From Megasphaera sp050874545 (GTDB lineage: Bacteria; Bacillota; Negativicutes; Veillonellales; Megasphaeraceae), in contig JBNMKW010000004.1 in the NCBI GenBank assembly GCA_050874545.1, positions 1 through 64,000 on the forward strand: a DNA stretch of 64,000 nt. The letters run 5' to 3'. Under the pieces are notes generated by a model that saw only the letters and a list, made by a program, of their open reading frames with translations, had not been told where the DNA came from and made no database searches. Position 1 is the stretch's first letter; each line of letters starts with the position of its first letter. A program made the translations under genes and the position numbers. Below are positions 16,985-25,501 of the stretch, piece by piece.

Positions 16985-17005
16985 ATGTCTCCTGACGACT
17001 TTTAT

Positions 17006-17034
17006 ATTATACAAAATGCACTGCGTTTTGTCAA
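17006..17034 (-). promoter_or_regulatory. consensus promoter of tRNA-Arg
   Basis: Minus strand TTGACA (17034-17029), 17-base spacer, TATAAT (17011-17006): a perfect sigma-70 consensus, as expected of a stable-RNA gene. Confidence 0.92.
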
Positions 17035-17051
17035 GAATTTATTATAAAAAA

Positions 17052-17078
17052 ACAGCCCTGACATCATATCAGAGCTGT
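17052..17078 (-). terminator. terminator after dapA
   Basis: ACAGC and CTGA pair with TCAG and GCTGT around a seven-base loop with one wobble position, then T-rich sequence on the minus strand. It lies 12 bases beyond the dapA stop codon. Confidence 0.85.
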
Positions 17079-17090
17079 CGAAATACTATA

Positions 17091-17972
17091 TTAAAGTTTT
17101 CCTACTGATTTTAAAAGTTTCGTGCAGATTTCCTTAATTTCCGGTGATGCTTCTACCAAAGGCAGACGGAATGGACCTGCTGGTAATCCCATCATATTAA
17201 GCACCGTCTTGACCGGTACAGGACTAACCGTGCAGAACATGCCTTTCATAAACGGCAGATATTTTTGGTGCATTTTAGCAGCCTTTTTCGTATCGCCGTC
17301 TTTAAATGCCTGAATCATTTCATTCATTTCTTTACCGATAACATGGCTCGATACAGAAATGACGCCTTCGGCACCGACTGCCAAAATAGGCACGGTCATG
17401 TTGTCATCACCGCTGTAATGATGGAACCCTTCCGGTGTACCTGCAATGACTTCTGTTGCAAAATCTACATCGCCTGTTGCGTCTTTAATGCCAATGATAT
17501 TGGAAAATTCATTGGCTAACTTGCAAACTGTAGCCGCTTCAATCTTCCCGCCTGTCCGACCTGGTACGTTATAAATAAAAATCGGCAGTTTCGTAGACTT
17601 AGCAATAGCTGCAAAGTGCGCATAGCAGCCTTCCTGGTTTGGTTTATTATAGTACGGAACGATGCAGAGAATCGCATCAACGCCTGTTTTTTCTACGCGT
17701 TTGATAAATTCAATTGTTTGTGCCGTATCGTTAGAACCGGCATTTGCCATGACCAATGTTTTGTCTTTGAAAGCATCTGCCGTCATTTGATACAACTTAA
17801 TCTTTTCATCGGCAGTCATTGTCGCACCTTCACCAGTTGTTGCGCCGACAAGAATACCTTGTCCTTCATCGGTATATCTCGAAGCTAACTGCAGTGCTGC
17901 TTCATAGTTGACAGAGCCATCTTCATGAAATGGCGTGACCATAGCAACGATTACGTTTGGAAATGTTAACAT
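17091..17972 (-). CDS. dapA: 4-hydroxy-tetrahydrodipicolinate synthase
   Basis: Condenses pyruvate with aspartate semialdehyde in lysine and diaminopimelate synthesis. 293 residues, normal length. Visible active-site features: GATTGEGATM (threonine pair), YYNKPNQEG, the tyrosine and arginine of IYNVPGRTG, the Schiff-base lysine in IGIKDATGD (around 161) and YSGDDNMTV. Last gene of the dapB-asd-dapA operon, 25 bases after asd. Diaminopimelate is needed for the peptidoglycan of Gram-negative-walled Firmicutes as well as for lysine. Confidence 0.97.
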   Translation of the reverse strand: MLTFPNVIVAMVTPFHEDGSVNYEAALQLASRYTDEGQGILVGATTGEGATMTADEKIKLYQMTADAFKDKTLVMANAGSNDTAQTIEFIKRVEKTGVDAILCIVPYYNKPNQEGCYAHFAAIAKSTKLPIFIYNVPGRTGGKIEAATVCKLANEFSNIIGIKDATGDVDFATEVIAGTPEGFHHYSGDDNMTVPILAVGAEGVISVSSHVIGKEMNEMIQAFKDGDTKKAAKMHQKYLPFMKGMFCTVSPVPVKTVLNMMGLPAGPFRLPLVEASPEIKEICTKLLKSVGKL

Positions 17973-17997
17973 AAAAAACCAACTCCAGTCTTCAGTA

Positions 17998-19035
17998 TTA
18001 TTTTATCATATCATGGGCAAGCATGTATTCTGCAATCTGCAGGGCATTCAAAGCGGCACCTTTGCGAATCTGGTCTCCAGATACCCAAAGATTAATTGCT
18101 TTGGGGTTATACAAATCTTTGCGGATACGTCCTACATAGCAGTCATATTTTTCAGACGTATACAACGGCATTGGGTATTCCATTTCTGCCAAATTATCCT
18201 GTACTTGAGCGCCTGGGAAGGCATCAATGGCTTTGCGTACTGCATCAACAGTCAGTTCATCTGCTGTTTCTACATAAATAGATTCAGCATGGCTGCGGAA
18301 TACAGGCACACGGACTGTCGTTGCCGTAATGGCAATGTTATCGTCATGAAGCATTTTATGTGTTTCATTGACCATTTTCATTTCTTCCTTACTGTAGTTA
18401 TTGTCCAGGAATTTATCTATCTGCGGAATCAAATTAAAGGCAATGGGATAATGTTTCGGCAAGCTCTTGCTAGGCAAAATATGCGGAACCATTTCTTCCC
18501 CTTTAAGGTATGCCTGTGTTTCATCACGAAGTTCATCGATACCTTCTTTGCCGGCGCCGGAGACAGCCTGATACGTGCTGACAATAATCTTTTTGATAGG
18601 AGAAAGGTCATGGATTGGTTTTAATGCCATCAACATGATAATCGTCGAGCAGTTTGGATTGGCAATAATGCCTTTATGCCATGCAATATCTTCCGGATTG
18701 ACTTCCGGAACTACTAACGGTACATTGGGATCCATACGGAACGTGCTGGAATTATCAATAACGACACAACCCCGTTTCGCCGCTTCAGGGCCTAAGGTTT
18801 TGCTGACAGAACCGCCGGCAAATAAGCCGATGTCTACGCCATCGAATGATTCTGGTTTAGCTTCTTCGATAGTGTATTCTTCTCCATTGACAGTCATTTT
18901 TTTGCCTGCAGACCGTGAAGAGGCAAGCAGTTTTAATTTACTGTACGGAAATTTGCGTTCTTCAATCAATCGAATAAATTCTTGTCCTACGGCACCTGTG
19001 GCACCCAAAATAGCTACTACCGGTTCTTTTGTCAT
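17998..19035 (-). CDS. asd: aspartate-semialdehyde dehydrogenase
   Basis: Reduces aspartyl phosphate to aspartate semialdehyde with NADPH, supplying dapA and the threonine/methionine branch. 345 residues: N-terminal nucleotide motif ILGATGAVGQEF, GLFAGGSVSK, catalytic cysteine in IANPNCSTI (around 130), the QAVSGAGKEG loop and the catalytic histidine in VPVFRSHAE. Lies between dapB (18 bases upstream) and dapA. All key residues are present and nothing is unusual. Confidence 0.97.
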   Translation of the reverse strand: MTKEPVVAILGATGAVGQEFIRLIEERKFPYSKLKLLASSRSAGKKMTVNGEEYTIEEAKPESFDGVDIGLFAGGSVSKTLGPEAAKRGCVVIDNSSTFRMDPNVPLVVPEVNPEDIAWHKGIIANPNCSTIIMLMALKPIHDLSPIKKIIVSTYQAVSGAGKEGIDELRDETQAYLKGEEMVPHILPSKSLPKHYPIAFNLIPQIDKFLDNNYSKEEMKMVNETHKMLHDDNIAITATTVRVPVFRSHAESIYVETADELTVDAVRKAIDAFPGAQVQDNLAEMEYPMPLYTSEKYDCYVGRIRKDLYNPKAINLWVSGDQIRKGAALNALQIAEYMLAHDMIK

Positions 19036-19053
19036 GTCTAAATTCCCCTTCTA

Positions 19054-19851
19054 TTATAAATAATTTTCCAGTCCAAATGTAAGGCCAGGCCGTGAGCTTA
19101 CTTTTTTAACCGCTAATACGACGCCCGGCATAAATGATTTTCGATCCATGGAATCGTGGCGAATCGTCAGCAATTCACCATAGCCGCCGAATAATACCTG
19201 CTGATGTGCTACGTAGCCCGGCAGCCGCACACTGTGAATCGGAATATCATCGACTTTGGCACCGCGGGCACCGTCTAAGCTTTCATGGGTTTTATCTTCG
19301 GCAGGTACCGCATTCGCTTCTTTACGGGCAGCCGCAATCTTATTAGCTGTCATGATAGCCGTACCGGAAGGTGCATCCAATTTATTATTATGATGCAGTT
19401 CAATGATTTCAACATCAGGCAGATACGGTGCTACTTCTGTTGATAATTTCATCATCAAAACAGCTCCGATAGAGAAGTTTGGGGCGATAAAAATGCTGGT
19501 TTTGTGTTCTTTAGCCATAGCATCGAGTTCATCGCGCTGCTGCGCTGTCAATCCGGTCGTACCTACTACCATGTTCACACCATGGGCAATACACGTTTTG
19601 GCATTTTCAAAAATAACATGCGGTGTTGTAAAATCTACAACAACATCCGGTTTAATATCTTCCAAGGCCGCTGCCAATCCTTCACGAATCGGCATATGCA
19701 GCGTACCGACACCGGCAAGCTCGCCTGCGTCTTCCCCTACATGTGTAATACTTACGCCGCCAACAAATTCTAATTCTTTATCTTCATATACGGCTTTAAC
19801 GACCTGGCTTCCCATGCGGCCGTCTGCACCGTTTACAAGTACGCGAAGCAT
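19054..19851 (-). CDS. dapB: 4-hydroxy-tetrahydrodipicolinate reductase
   Basis: Reduces the DapA product with NAD(P)H in the diaminopimelate pathway. About 265 residues. Nucleotide motif VNGADGRMGSQV, then VVDFTTPHVI, VGTTGLT, NFSIGAVLMMKL and the catalytic histidine/lysine block ELHHNNKLDAPSGTA. I start at ATG 19851 (MLRVLVNGADG); the in-frame ATG at 19863 has no usable ribosome-binding site. First gene of dapB-asd-dapA with its own promoter, so separate from the upstream recN cluster. Confidence 0.96.
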   Translation of the reverse strand: MLRVLVNGADGRMGSQVVKAVYEDKELEFVGGVSITHVGEDAGELAGVGTLHMPIREGLAAALEDIKPDVVVDFTTPHVIFENAKTCIAHGVNMVVGTTGLTAQQRDELDAMAKEHKTSIFIAPNFSIGAVLMMKLSTEVAPYLPDVEIIELHHNNKLDAPSGTAIMTANKIAAARKEANAVPAEDKTHESLDGARGAKVDDIPIHSVRLPGYVAHQQVLFGGYGELLTIRHDSMDRKSFMPGVVLAVKKVSSRPGLTFGLENYL

Positions 19852-19891
19852 ATAATTCACCATCCTATTTACTTTGTTAAAGATTAACCTT

Positions 19892-19920
19892 AATATATAC
19901 CTATTATTCTATTGCGTCAA
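19892..19920 (-). promoter_or_regulatory. promoter of dapB-asd-dapA
   Basis: Minus strand TTGACG (19920-19915), 17-base spacer, TATATT (19897-19892), in the 87 bases between recN and dapB. I see no lysine riboswitch; the gap is too small. Confidence 0.75.
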
Positions 19921-19938
19921 GGATATGCCTCTAAAACT

Positions 19939-21618
19939 TTATTTTTTTACCTGTCGAACTAACTGCCGGGCCGTTTCCAAACTAGCCTGCGTTGTATCAT
20001 TGCCGGCAAACATCCGGGCAATTTCTTGAATGTGCTCTTTTTCTGACAATGTACGAACTTGCGAAATAGTCCGGCCATCACATTCCTTTTTATAAATAAA
20101 ATAATGATGGTCCGCAATGGATGCCGTCTGCGGCAAATGCGTAATGCAAAAGACTTGTCCATACCGGCAAAGTCTCCGAATGTGATCCGCAACCTGCAGC
20201 CCGGTCTGTCCGCTGATGCCGACATCAATTTCATCAAAAATCATCGTCTGTCCCGTACTGATATTGCGGCTGCTCGTTTTGAGGGCCAACGCAATACGAG
20301 ATATTTCACCGCCGGAAGCAATTTTTGCCAATGGCTTTTTTTCTTCCCCGACATTCGCCGAAAAGTACAGTTCAATAGACGCTGCCCCATCCGGTTCGAT
20401 GCGCTCCATCGGCTCTATGTGAAACGTAATCGACGCATGCGGCATGCCTAACTCAGCCAACGCTGCTTCCATGGCATGGCGAAACATCTGGTTTGCCTCA
20501 CTGCGCAACGCAGACAATACATCGGCTTGCTGCCGCAGAGCTTTTTCTTTCTGTTTCATTTCCGCCTGCAGCGAAGCCAGCACGCTTTCAGACTGATCCA
20601 ACCGCGAAAAATCGGCTTTTGCTTTATCCAAAAATGTCAAAATATCCGTAATGGTAAGACCGTATTTACGCTTTAGTTTATCAATCACAGCCAAGCGGGA
20701 CTGCATCGCATCCAATGCTTTTTCATCAAAATCAAAGGAATCAGCATACCGCAGCAATCCGTCATGAATATCTTCCAGCTCATACGTCAGCGCTTCTATT
20801 TTTGCCGACATGGTCTTAAATATTTCGTCATATGCCGAGGCTTTTTCCAGATTGCGATGTACTGATTCCACTTGTTCCAATATACCCTTCTGGCGTTCTC
20901 CGCCTTCCAAGCTGAACAAGCTCTCTTTCAAATTATTTTTGATATGCTCTGCATGAGAAGACATGCGGACCTGCTTTTCTAATTCATCGTCTTCCCCGAC
21001 ACGCAGCTGCGCACTTTCAATTTCTTTAATTTGAAATTCCAAAATACCAAGCAGCCTTGCTTTCTCGCTTTCGTCGCGCTGTAAATTTTTAACTTGTATC
21101 CCCAACGCATGCCAAGATGCATATAACGCGTCGTAATCAGCCCGTGCTTTCTGCAGCTGCGGCGTCAAATGATCTAGGATTTGTACATGATACGCCGGAT
21201 CAAAAATCAACCGATTGTCAAACTGTCCATGAATATCTAATAGATATTCACCCAAATGCCGCAGCACCGTCAAGGGAACTATCGTTCCGTTGACCAGTGT
21301 CGTACCGCGTCCGCTGCGGTAAAACTGCCGTGAAATAACCAGCTGCGCTTCTTCACATTCGATGTGATTTTCCTGCAGCAGCTGCTGCAGCGGTGCAGGC
21401 AGAGCCGCAAAAAAGAACGCGCCTTCAACCAAAAACGAATCCGTGCCTTGACGCACGAATGCTGCTGAAGCGCGCTTACCTGCCAACATGCCAATGGCAT
21501 CCAGCAGAATGGATTTGCCGGCCCCGGTTTCGCCTGTAAAAATGGTAACACCTTCACCGAACGTCAGATGTAAATCTTCAATTAAAGCAAAATTATGGAT
21601 ATGCAGCGATTGCAGCAT
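19939..21618 (-). CDS. recN: DNA repair protein RecN
   Basis: SMC-like ATPase that acts early in double-strand-break repair. 559 residues: N-terminal FALIEDLHLTFGEG and Walker A TGETGAGKSILLDA, a long coiled-coil centre (about 150-360, rich in Glu, Lys, Gln and Leu), and C-terminal signature ASGGEISRIALALK with Walker B IFDEIDVGISGQTG. GAGG precedes the ATG, seven bases after argR. The argR-recN pairing is the standard Firmicute order. Confidence 0.97.
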   Translation of the reverse strand: MLQSLHIHNFALIEDLHLTFGEGVTIFTGETGAGKSILLDAIGMLAGKRASAAFVRQGTDSFLVEGAFFFAALPAPLQQLLQENHIECEEAQLVISRQFYRSGRGTTLVNGTIVPLTVLRHLGEYLLDIHGQFDNRLIFDPAYHVQILDHLTPQLQKARADYDALYASWHALGIQVKNLQRDESEKARLLGILEFQIKEIESAQLRVGEDDELEKQVRMSSHAEHIKNNLKESLFSLEGGERQKGILEQVESVHRNLEKASAYDEIFKTMSAKIEALTYELEDIHDGLLRYADSFDFDEKALDAMQSRLAVIDKLKRKYGLTITDILTFLDKAKADFSRLDQSESVLASLQAEMKQKEKALRQQADVLSALRSEANQMFRHAMEAALAELGMPHASITFHIEPMERIEPDGAASIELYFSANVGEEKKPLAKIASGGEISRIALALKTSSRNISTGQTMIFDEIDVGISGQTGLQVADHIRRLCRYGQVFCITHLPQTASIADHHYFIYKKECDGRTISQVRTLSEKEHIQEIARMFAGNDTTQASLETARQLVRQVKK

Positions 21619-21625
21619 ACAAACC

Positions 21626-22081
21626 TCATTCTTTCATCAACGAGACAATTAATTTAACTAGCTGCGGCACAGTTTCCGCATTATTAGTAATCACCAGAAT
21701 CGTATCGTCACCAGCAAGCGTACCAATTACGCTTTCCCATTTAGCATGATCCACAGCAGATGCGACCATGCTGGCAGACCCCGGCAGTGTATGAATCACA
21801 ATCTGATTGAACGCTGCATCTACACGCACAATGGAGTCTTGAAACAGGCGGGCCATGCGGTTTTTGGACATCAGCATATTTTGTTCCGGTGAGAGTGCAT
21901 AGCGGTAATGGCCGTCACTCGTCGGTACTTTAATAAGCATCAATTCCTTAATATCACGGGACACCGTAGCCTGCGTAACTTCAATGCCTTCTTCCTGCAG
22001 TGCCTTAGCTAATTCTTCTTGTGTTTCAATGGGACGTGACTGAACAATTTCTTTGATTTTCGTATAACGAAATCTTTTCAT
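21626..22081 (-). CDS. argR: arginine repressor ArgR/AhrC
   Basis: Hexameric arginine-responsive regulator of arginine synthesis and breakdown. 151 residues: N-terminal winged helix with IETQEELAKALQEEGIEVTQ and ATVSRDIKEL (recognition helix), and a C-terminal oligomerisation and arginine-binding domain ending GTLAGDDTILVI with the aspartate pair that binds arginine. Between mnmM (upstream) and recN (downstream) on the same strand. Confidence 0.96.
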   Translation of the reverse strand: MKRFRYTKIKEIVQSRPIETQEELAKALQEEGIEVTQATVSRDIKELMLIKVPTSDGHYRYALSPEQNMLMSKNRMARLFQDSIVRVDAAFNQIVIHTLPGSASMVASAVDHAKWESVIGTLAGDDTILVITNNAETVPQLVKLIVSLMKE

Positions 22082-22087
22082 AGTATC

Positions 22088-22663
22088 TTACCCTCTTTTC
22101 TGTACAATATATAATCGTGGCGGACAATGAATTTGATTCACTGGCTGCCATAAAGAAACGTCAAACTCTTTTTGCGGTACCGTCTGCAGAAACTGCCGCA
22201 GCGCTAATTCTTCTTCGGCTCCTGCCGGAGTTCCCGGATATGCCGCTATCATAATTATCCCATTTTTCGCAATTTTATTCAAGCATATTTTCACAGCTTT
22301 TACAGTAATTTCTGTTTTTGTATGAATTGTATGGTCTCCAGAAGGTAAATAACCGAGATTAAACACAATAATATCAGGGTTGCCATCTACCTGTTCCAGC
22401 AAAACATCATGAGACCCTTGCCGGCAAATAATCTTTTTATTGGCTGCATGCTGTTCCTGCAGCAGGTTCTTCGTCGCTTCCACAGCACATGCCTGAATGT
22501 CAAACGCGTACAATACCGCCGTATCCGGCATACAGGCTGCTAAAAAAGCCGTATCATGCCCATTGCCGCAAGTCATATCCACTAGCAGTTTTGCCTGAGA
22601 AGCATACGGCTGTAAAAACATGTGCGACATGGTCACGGCATTTTTAAACGGATATACCTTCAT
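22088..22663 (-). CDS. mnmM: YtqB/MnmM-like SAM-dependent methyltransferase (tRNA wobble uridine)
   Basis: 191 residues of the rRNA_methylase-like family PF06962. Motif I is LVDMTCGNGHDTAFLA, followed by AFDIQACAVEATK, and the hallmark is FNLGYLPSGDHTIHTK. The B. subtilis member YtqB has been identified as MnmM, which methylates nm5s2U to mnm5s2U at tRNA position 34; function here follows from that family. The start follows the nadK stop by one base (TAATATG), so it is part of the same transcript. Confidence 0.85.
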   Translation of the reverse strand: MKVYPFKNAVTMSHMFLQPYASQAKLLVDMTCGNGHDTAFLAACMPDTAVLYAFDIQACAVEATKNLLQEQHAANKKIICRQGSHDVLLEQVDGNPDIIVFNLGYLPSGDHTIHTKTEITVKAVKICLNKIAKNGIIMIAAYPGTPAGAEEELALRQFLQTVPQKEFDVSLWQPVNQIHCPPRLYIVQKRG

Positions 22664-22664
22664 A

Positions 22665-23537
22665 TTAATCCTTCCCCATTAACTTCGTAAACAGATTCGT
22701 GTAAAAATAATTTTGGTTAAAGCGAATAATCTTTAATACATCATCCGCCTTGCGGATATGCAGCGTCATCGACCGCAGCAATTCCTGATCCATCATCCCG
22801 TCTACAGATACGCGGACGCCATTGCGGCTGTTCCCGATACTAAAGCTGATTTGGTCTGTATCACTGAGTACCAGCGGTACTTTCAGCAATAAATGCGGAC
22901 ATACCGGCGTAACCATAATACATTTTACCTTAGGAGAGACAATCGGCCCGCCGCTGGAAAACGTGTATCCCGTACTGCCCGTCGCAGTCGAAACAATAAT
23001 GCCGTCGCCGGGATACTGTTGAATGAAATGTCCGTTAATACTCATATCAACGCGGATTAATTTGCCTACATTTCCGTGGGCAATGACAATATCATTTAAA
23101 GCCGGCGGCAGCGATTGTACAATACCGTCTTCATCATAAATGACGCCTTGGAGCATCATTCGTTCTTCTGTAAAATAATGCCCCTGCATAATATCCAAAA
23201 TGCGTTTTTCCAGTGTTTCCGTTTCTACTTCATAGAGAAATCCCAAGGAACCTAAATTCACACCGCAAATAGGAATACCTGTTTCAGCAAACTGTTTCGC
23301 CATTTTCAAAATCGTGCCGTCGCCGCCAAGTACTATCGCTACATCAATCGAACGATACATGGTCATATGGGGACGCAAATGTTCAGCACTAATATGCTGG
23401 TACAGTGACTGACAGCTTTCGCTGACATAGGCAGGCAAATAATATGCAATATGATGTTTTTGACAAATTTCAATGAGCTGCCGGACAATACCGGCACATT
23501 CCCGTTTGACTAAATTAGGAAAGATTCCGACTCGCAT
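22665..23537 (-). CDS. nadK: NAD kinase
   Basis: Phosphorylates NAD to NADP. About 290 residues. The GGDG motif is in VVLGGDGTILKMAKQ (around 70), followed by GVNLGSLGFLYEVE, and the second signature is DGIIVSTATGSTGYTFSSGG. AGGTG stands ahead of ATG 23537, and the GTG three codons earlier overlaps that site. Located between tlyA and mnmM, the usual Firmicute position. Confidence 0.96.
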   Translation of the reverse strand: MRVGIFPNLVKRECAGIVRQLIEICQKHHIAYYLPAYVSESCQSLYQHISAEHLRPHMTMYRSIDVAIVLGGDGTILKMAKQFAETGIPICGVNLGSLGFLYEVETETLEKRILDIMQGHYFTEERMMLQGVIYDEDGIVQSLPPALNDIVIAHGNVGKLIRVDMSINGHFIQQYPGDGIIVSTATGSTGYTFSSGGPIVSPKVKCIMVTPVCPHLLLKVPLVLSDTDQISFSIGNSRNGVRVSVDGMMDQELLRSMTLHIRKADDVLKIIRFNQNYFYTNLFTKLMGKD

Positions 23538-23546
23538 ACGATTCAC

Positions 23547-24350
23547 CTACATTTCATGAGAACGGCTGACAACATCATCTACGATATCATCTGTAATATC
23601 ATTATGGCAGGACGTATCTTTTTTACTGTACAGCAAATATTCAATATTGCCGTCTGCTCCTTTGATAGGAGAAAACGTCAGCCCTACAGGCGATAAGCCG
23701 CAAGCTGCAATTCCGTCTGTCACATGCCGTATAACATCACGATGCACCGTAATATCGCGTACAATGCCGCCCTTTCCCACATGTTCACGTCCTGCTTCAA
23801 ACTGCGGCTTAATCAGCGTAACCATAGTACCGTTTTCTTTCAAAAGCGGGGCTACAGCTGGCATAATTTTCAATAACGAAATAAATGATACATCAATAGA
23901 AATAAAATCAACAGGTTCTCCAATATCTGCTACCGTAACGTTGCGGATATTCGTCCGTTCCATGTTGACCACTCTTTCATCAGTACGCAGTTTCCATGCC
24001 AGCTGTCCATAGCCAACATCCACGGCAAATACCTTCACTGCGCCGTTTTGCAGCGCACAATCCGTAAAACCGCCTGTTGAAGCACCAATATCCATCATGG
24101 TTTTGTTTGTCAAATCAATGGGAAACGTTTCCATTGCTTTTTCCAGTTTCAAACCACCGCGGCCTACATACGGAATCGGATTGCCCTTGACGGTAATTTC
24201 CACATCTAAAGGCAGTTTCGTACCTGCTTTATCGACACGTTGATTTTTAACAAATACCAGTCCAGCCATAATCGTAGCTTTGGCCTTTTCTCGGCTTTCT
24301 GATAAGCCACGATTAACTAATAATACATCCAGTCTTTCTTTTTGCTGCAT
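23547..24350 (-). CDS. tlyA: TlyA-family rRNA (cytidine-2'-O)-methyltransferase
   Basis: 267 residues. An N-terminal S4 RNA-binding domain (RLDVLLVNRGLSESREKAK, about 5-65) is followed by an FtsJ-like methyltransferase domain with DIGASTGGFTDCAL (motif I), AVDVGYGQLAWKLR and DVSFISLLKIMPA. The family 2'-O-methylates 16S/23S rRNA in mycobacteria and is often labelled hemolysin. It sits in the usual place between ispA and nadK, but dxs, which commonly separates ispA and tlyA, is missing here. Confidence 0.93.
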   Translation of the reverse strand: MQQKERLDVLLVNRGLSESREKAKATIMAGLVFVKNQRVDKAGTKLPLDVEITVKGNPIPYVGRGGLKLEKAMETFPIDLTNKTMMDIGASTGGFTDCALQNGAVKVFAVDVGYGQLAWKLRTDERVVNMERTNIRNVTVADIGEPVDFISIDVSFISLLKIMPAVAPLLKENGTMVTLIKPQFEAGREHVGKGGIVRDITVHRDVIRHVTDGIAACGLSPVGLTFSPIKGADGNIEYLLYSKKDTSCHNDITDDIVDDVVSRSHEM

Positions 24351-24362
24351 TTCTTACTCCCC

Positions 24363-25247
24363 TCATTTTGTCCGAACCAGCATATAGGAAACCAAGTCCC
24401 GTAAAAACCATGCTTGTTCTCCCAACGGCGCAATCGCATCTATTGCCTTTTGAGCTGCTTCTTTCGCCATGTTTTGGGCTGCTTCTAATGAAAAAATAGT
24501 TACATACGTCGCTTTATCATTTTTTTCATCACTGCCGACGGGTTTGCCAATAACGGCCTCATCACCGACAACATCCAATATATCATCTGTAATTTGAAAA
24601 GTCAGTCCCATGTTGACAGCATAGGCATCCAGCATCTGTTTTTCCTTTTCATCGGCATCGCCCAACAGTGCGGCTAAATCAATAGCTGCTTTAAAAATCA
24701 CGCCTGTTTTAGCCTGATGAAGCAATTCCAGTCCTTCCCGGCCAATGTGAAGATTCCCTTCCGATTCTAGATCAAATGCCTGTCCGCCAACCATACCAGC
24801 CGGTCCGGCTGCATGTGCAAAAATAGCAATACACTGTGCTAATTTTTCAGGAGCAATCTGCCGCTGTCCGGCCATTAATTCAAAAGCATACGTCAACAGC
24901 CCATCACCTGCCAAAATAGCAGTTCCTTCTCCAAAGATTACATGATTGGTTGGTTTTCCCCGCCGCAGGTCATCATTATCCATAGCAGGCAGGTCATCAT
25001 GTATCAGCGAATAAGAATGGACACATTCCAAAGCGCATGCCAAATCCAAATAAGGCGTACTGTCTTTACCTAATGCTTCCAGCGTCGCCAACAGCAAAAT
25101 CGGCCGAATCCGCTTGCCGCCAGCCATCAGACTGTAATTCATGGCTTTGTACAACGTAGAAAACTGCGGCACATCAGTTTGCAGCAGCGTACACAGCCGG
25201 TCATCAATCTGGCTTTTTTTCTCTCTCATATATTCTTTAAAATTCAT
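24363..25247 (-). CDS. ispA: polyprenyl (farnesyl/geranylgeranyl) diphosphate synthase
   Basis: Chain-elongating prenyltransferase that makes C15-C20 diphosphates for undecaprenyl carrier and quinone synthesis. 294 residues. The first aspartate-rich motif is in LIHDDLPAMDNDDLRRG (around 83), the second in FQITDDILDVVGD (around 225); GGKRIRP and KTGVIF are also present. Its start overlaps the xseB stop by four bases (ATGA). Confidence 0.95.
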   Translation of the reverse strand: MNFKEYMREKKSQIDDRLCTLLQTDVPQFSTLYKAMNYSLMAGGKRIRPILLLATLEALGKDSTPYLDLACALECVHSYSLIHDDLPAMDNDDLRRGKPTNHVIFGEGTAILAGDGLLTYAFELMAGQRQIAPEKLAQCIAIFAHAAGPAGMVGGQAFDLESEGNLHIGREGLELLHQAKTGVIFKAAIDLAALLGDADEKEKQMLDAYAVNMGLTFQITDDILDVVGDEAVIGKPVGSDEKNDKATYVTIFSLEAAQNMAKEAAQKAIDAIAPLGEQAWFLRDLVSYMLVRTK

Positions 25248-25501
25248 ATGTCCAGCTTTCCTTCCTCTGTCAGCGAAGATACTCCTTCCTCCGAGTCAGC
25301 ATGAATATCCGCCAACGCTTGGGCTTTTTGTTTGGCATATTCTAAAGCACTATCACATGTTTCTGATAATTTTACAGCCTTTTCATATAAATCCAACGAT
25401 TCTTTCAACGTCAAATCCGGTGCTTCCAATGCAGCTACTACGGCAGCCAGTTTATCATAATTGGCTTCAAAATTTTTTAGTTTATCTGTTGCTCTTGCCA
25501 T
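25244..25501 (-). CDS. xseB: exodeoxyribonuclease VII small subunit
   Basis: 85 residues from ATG 25501, behind GAGG. Typical short helical protein: NFEANYDKLAAVVAALE, LTLKESLDLYEKAVKLSE. It binds XseA to form the single-strand-specific exonuclease. Its start lies inside the 3' end of xseA (about 20 bases overlap) and its stop overlaps the ispA start, so the three are translationally coupled. Confidence 0.95.
   Translation of the reverse strand: MARATDKLKNFEANYDKLAAVVAALEAPDLTLKESLDLYEKAVKLSETCDSALEYAKQKAQALADIHADSEEGVSSLTEEGKLDI

Noticed and set aside
16781..17014. 77-codon minus-strand frame
   Set aside because: It runs through the tRNA-Arg gene and its terminator.
19864..19938. Lysine riboswitch upstream of dapB
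   Set aside because: Only about 75 bases lie between recN and dapB, occupied by a normal promoter.
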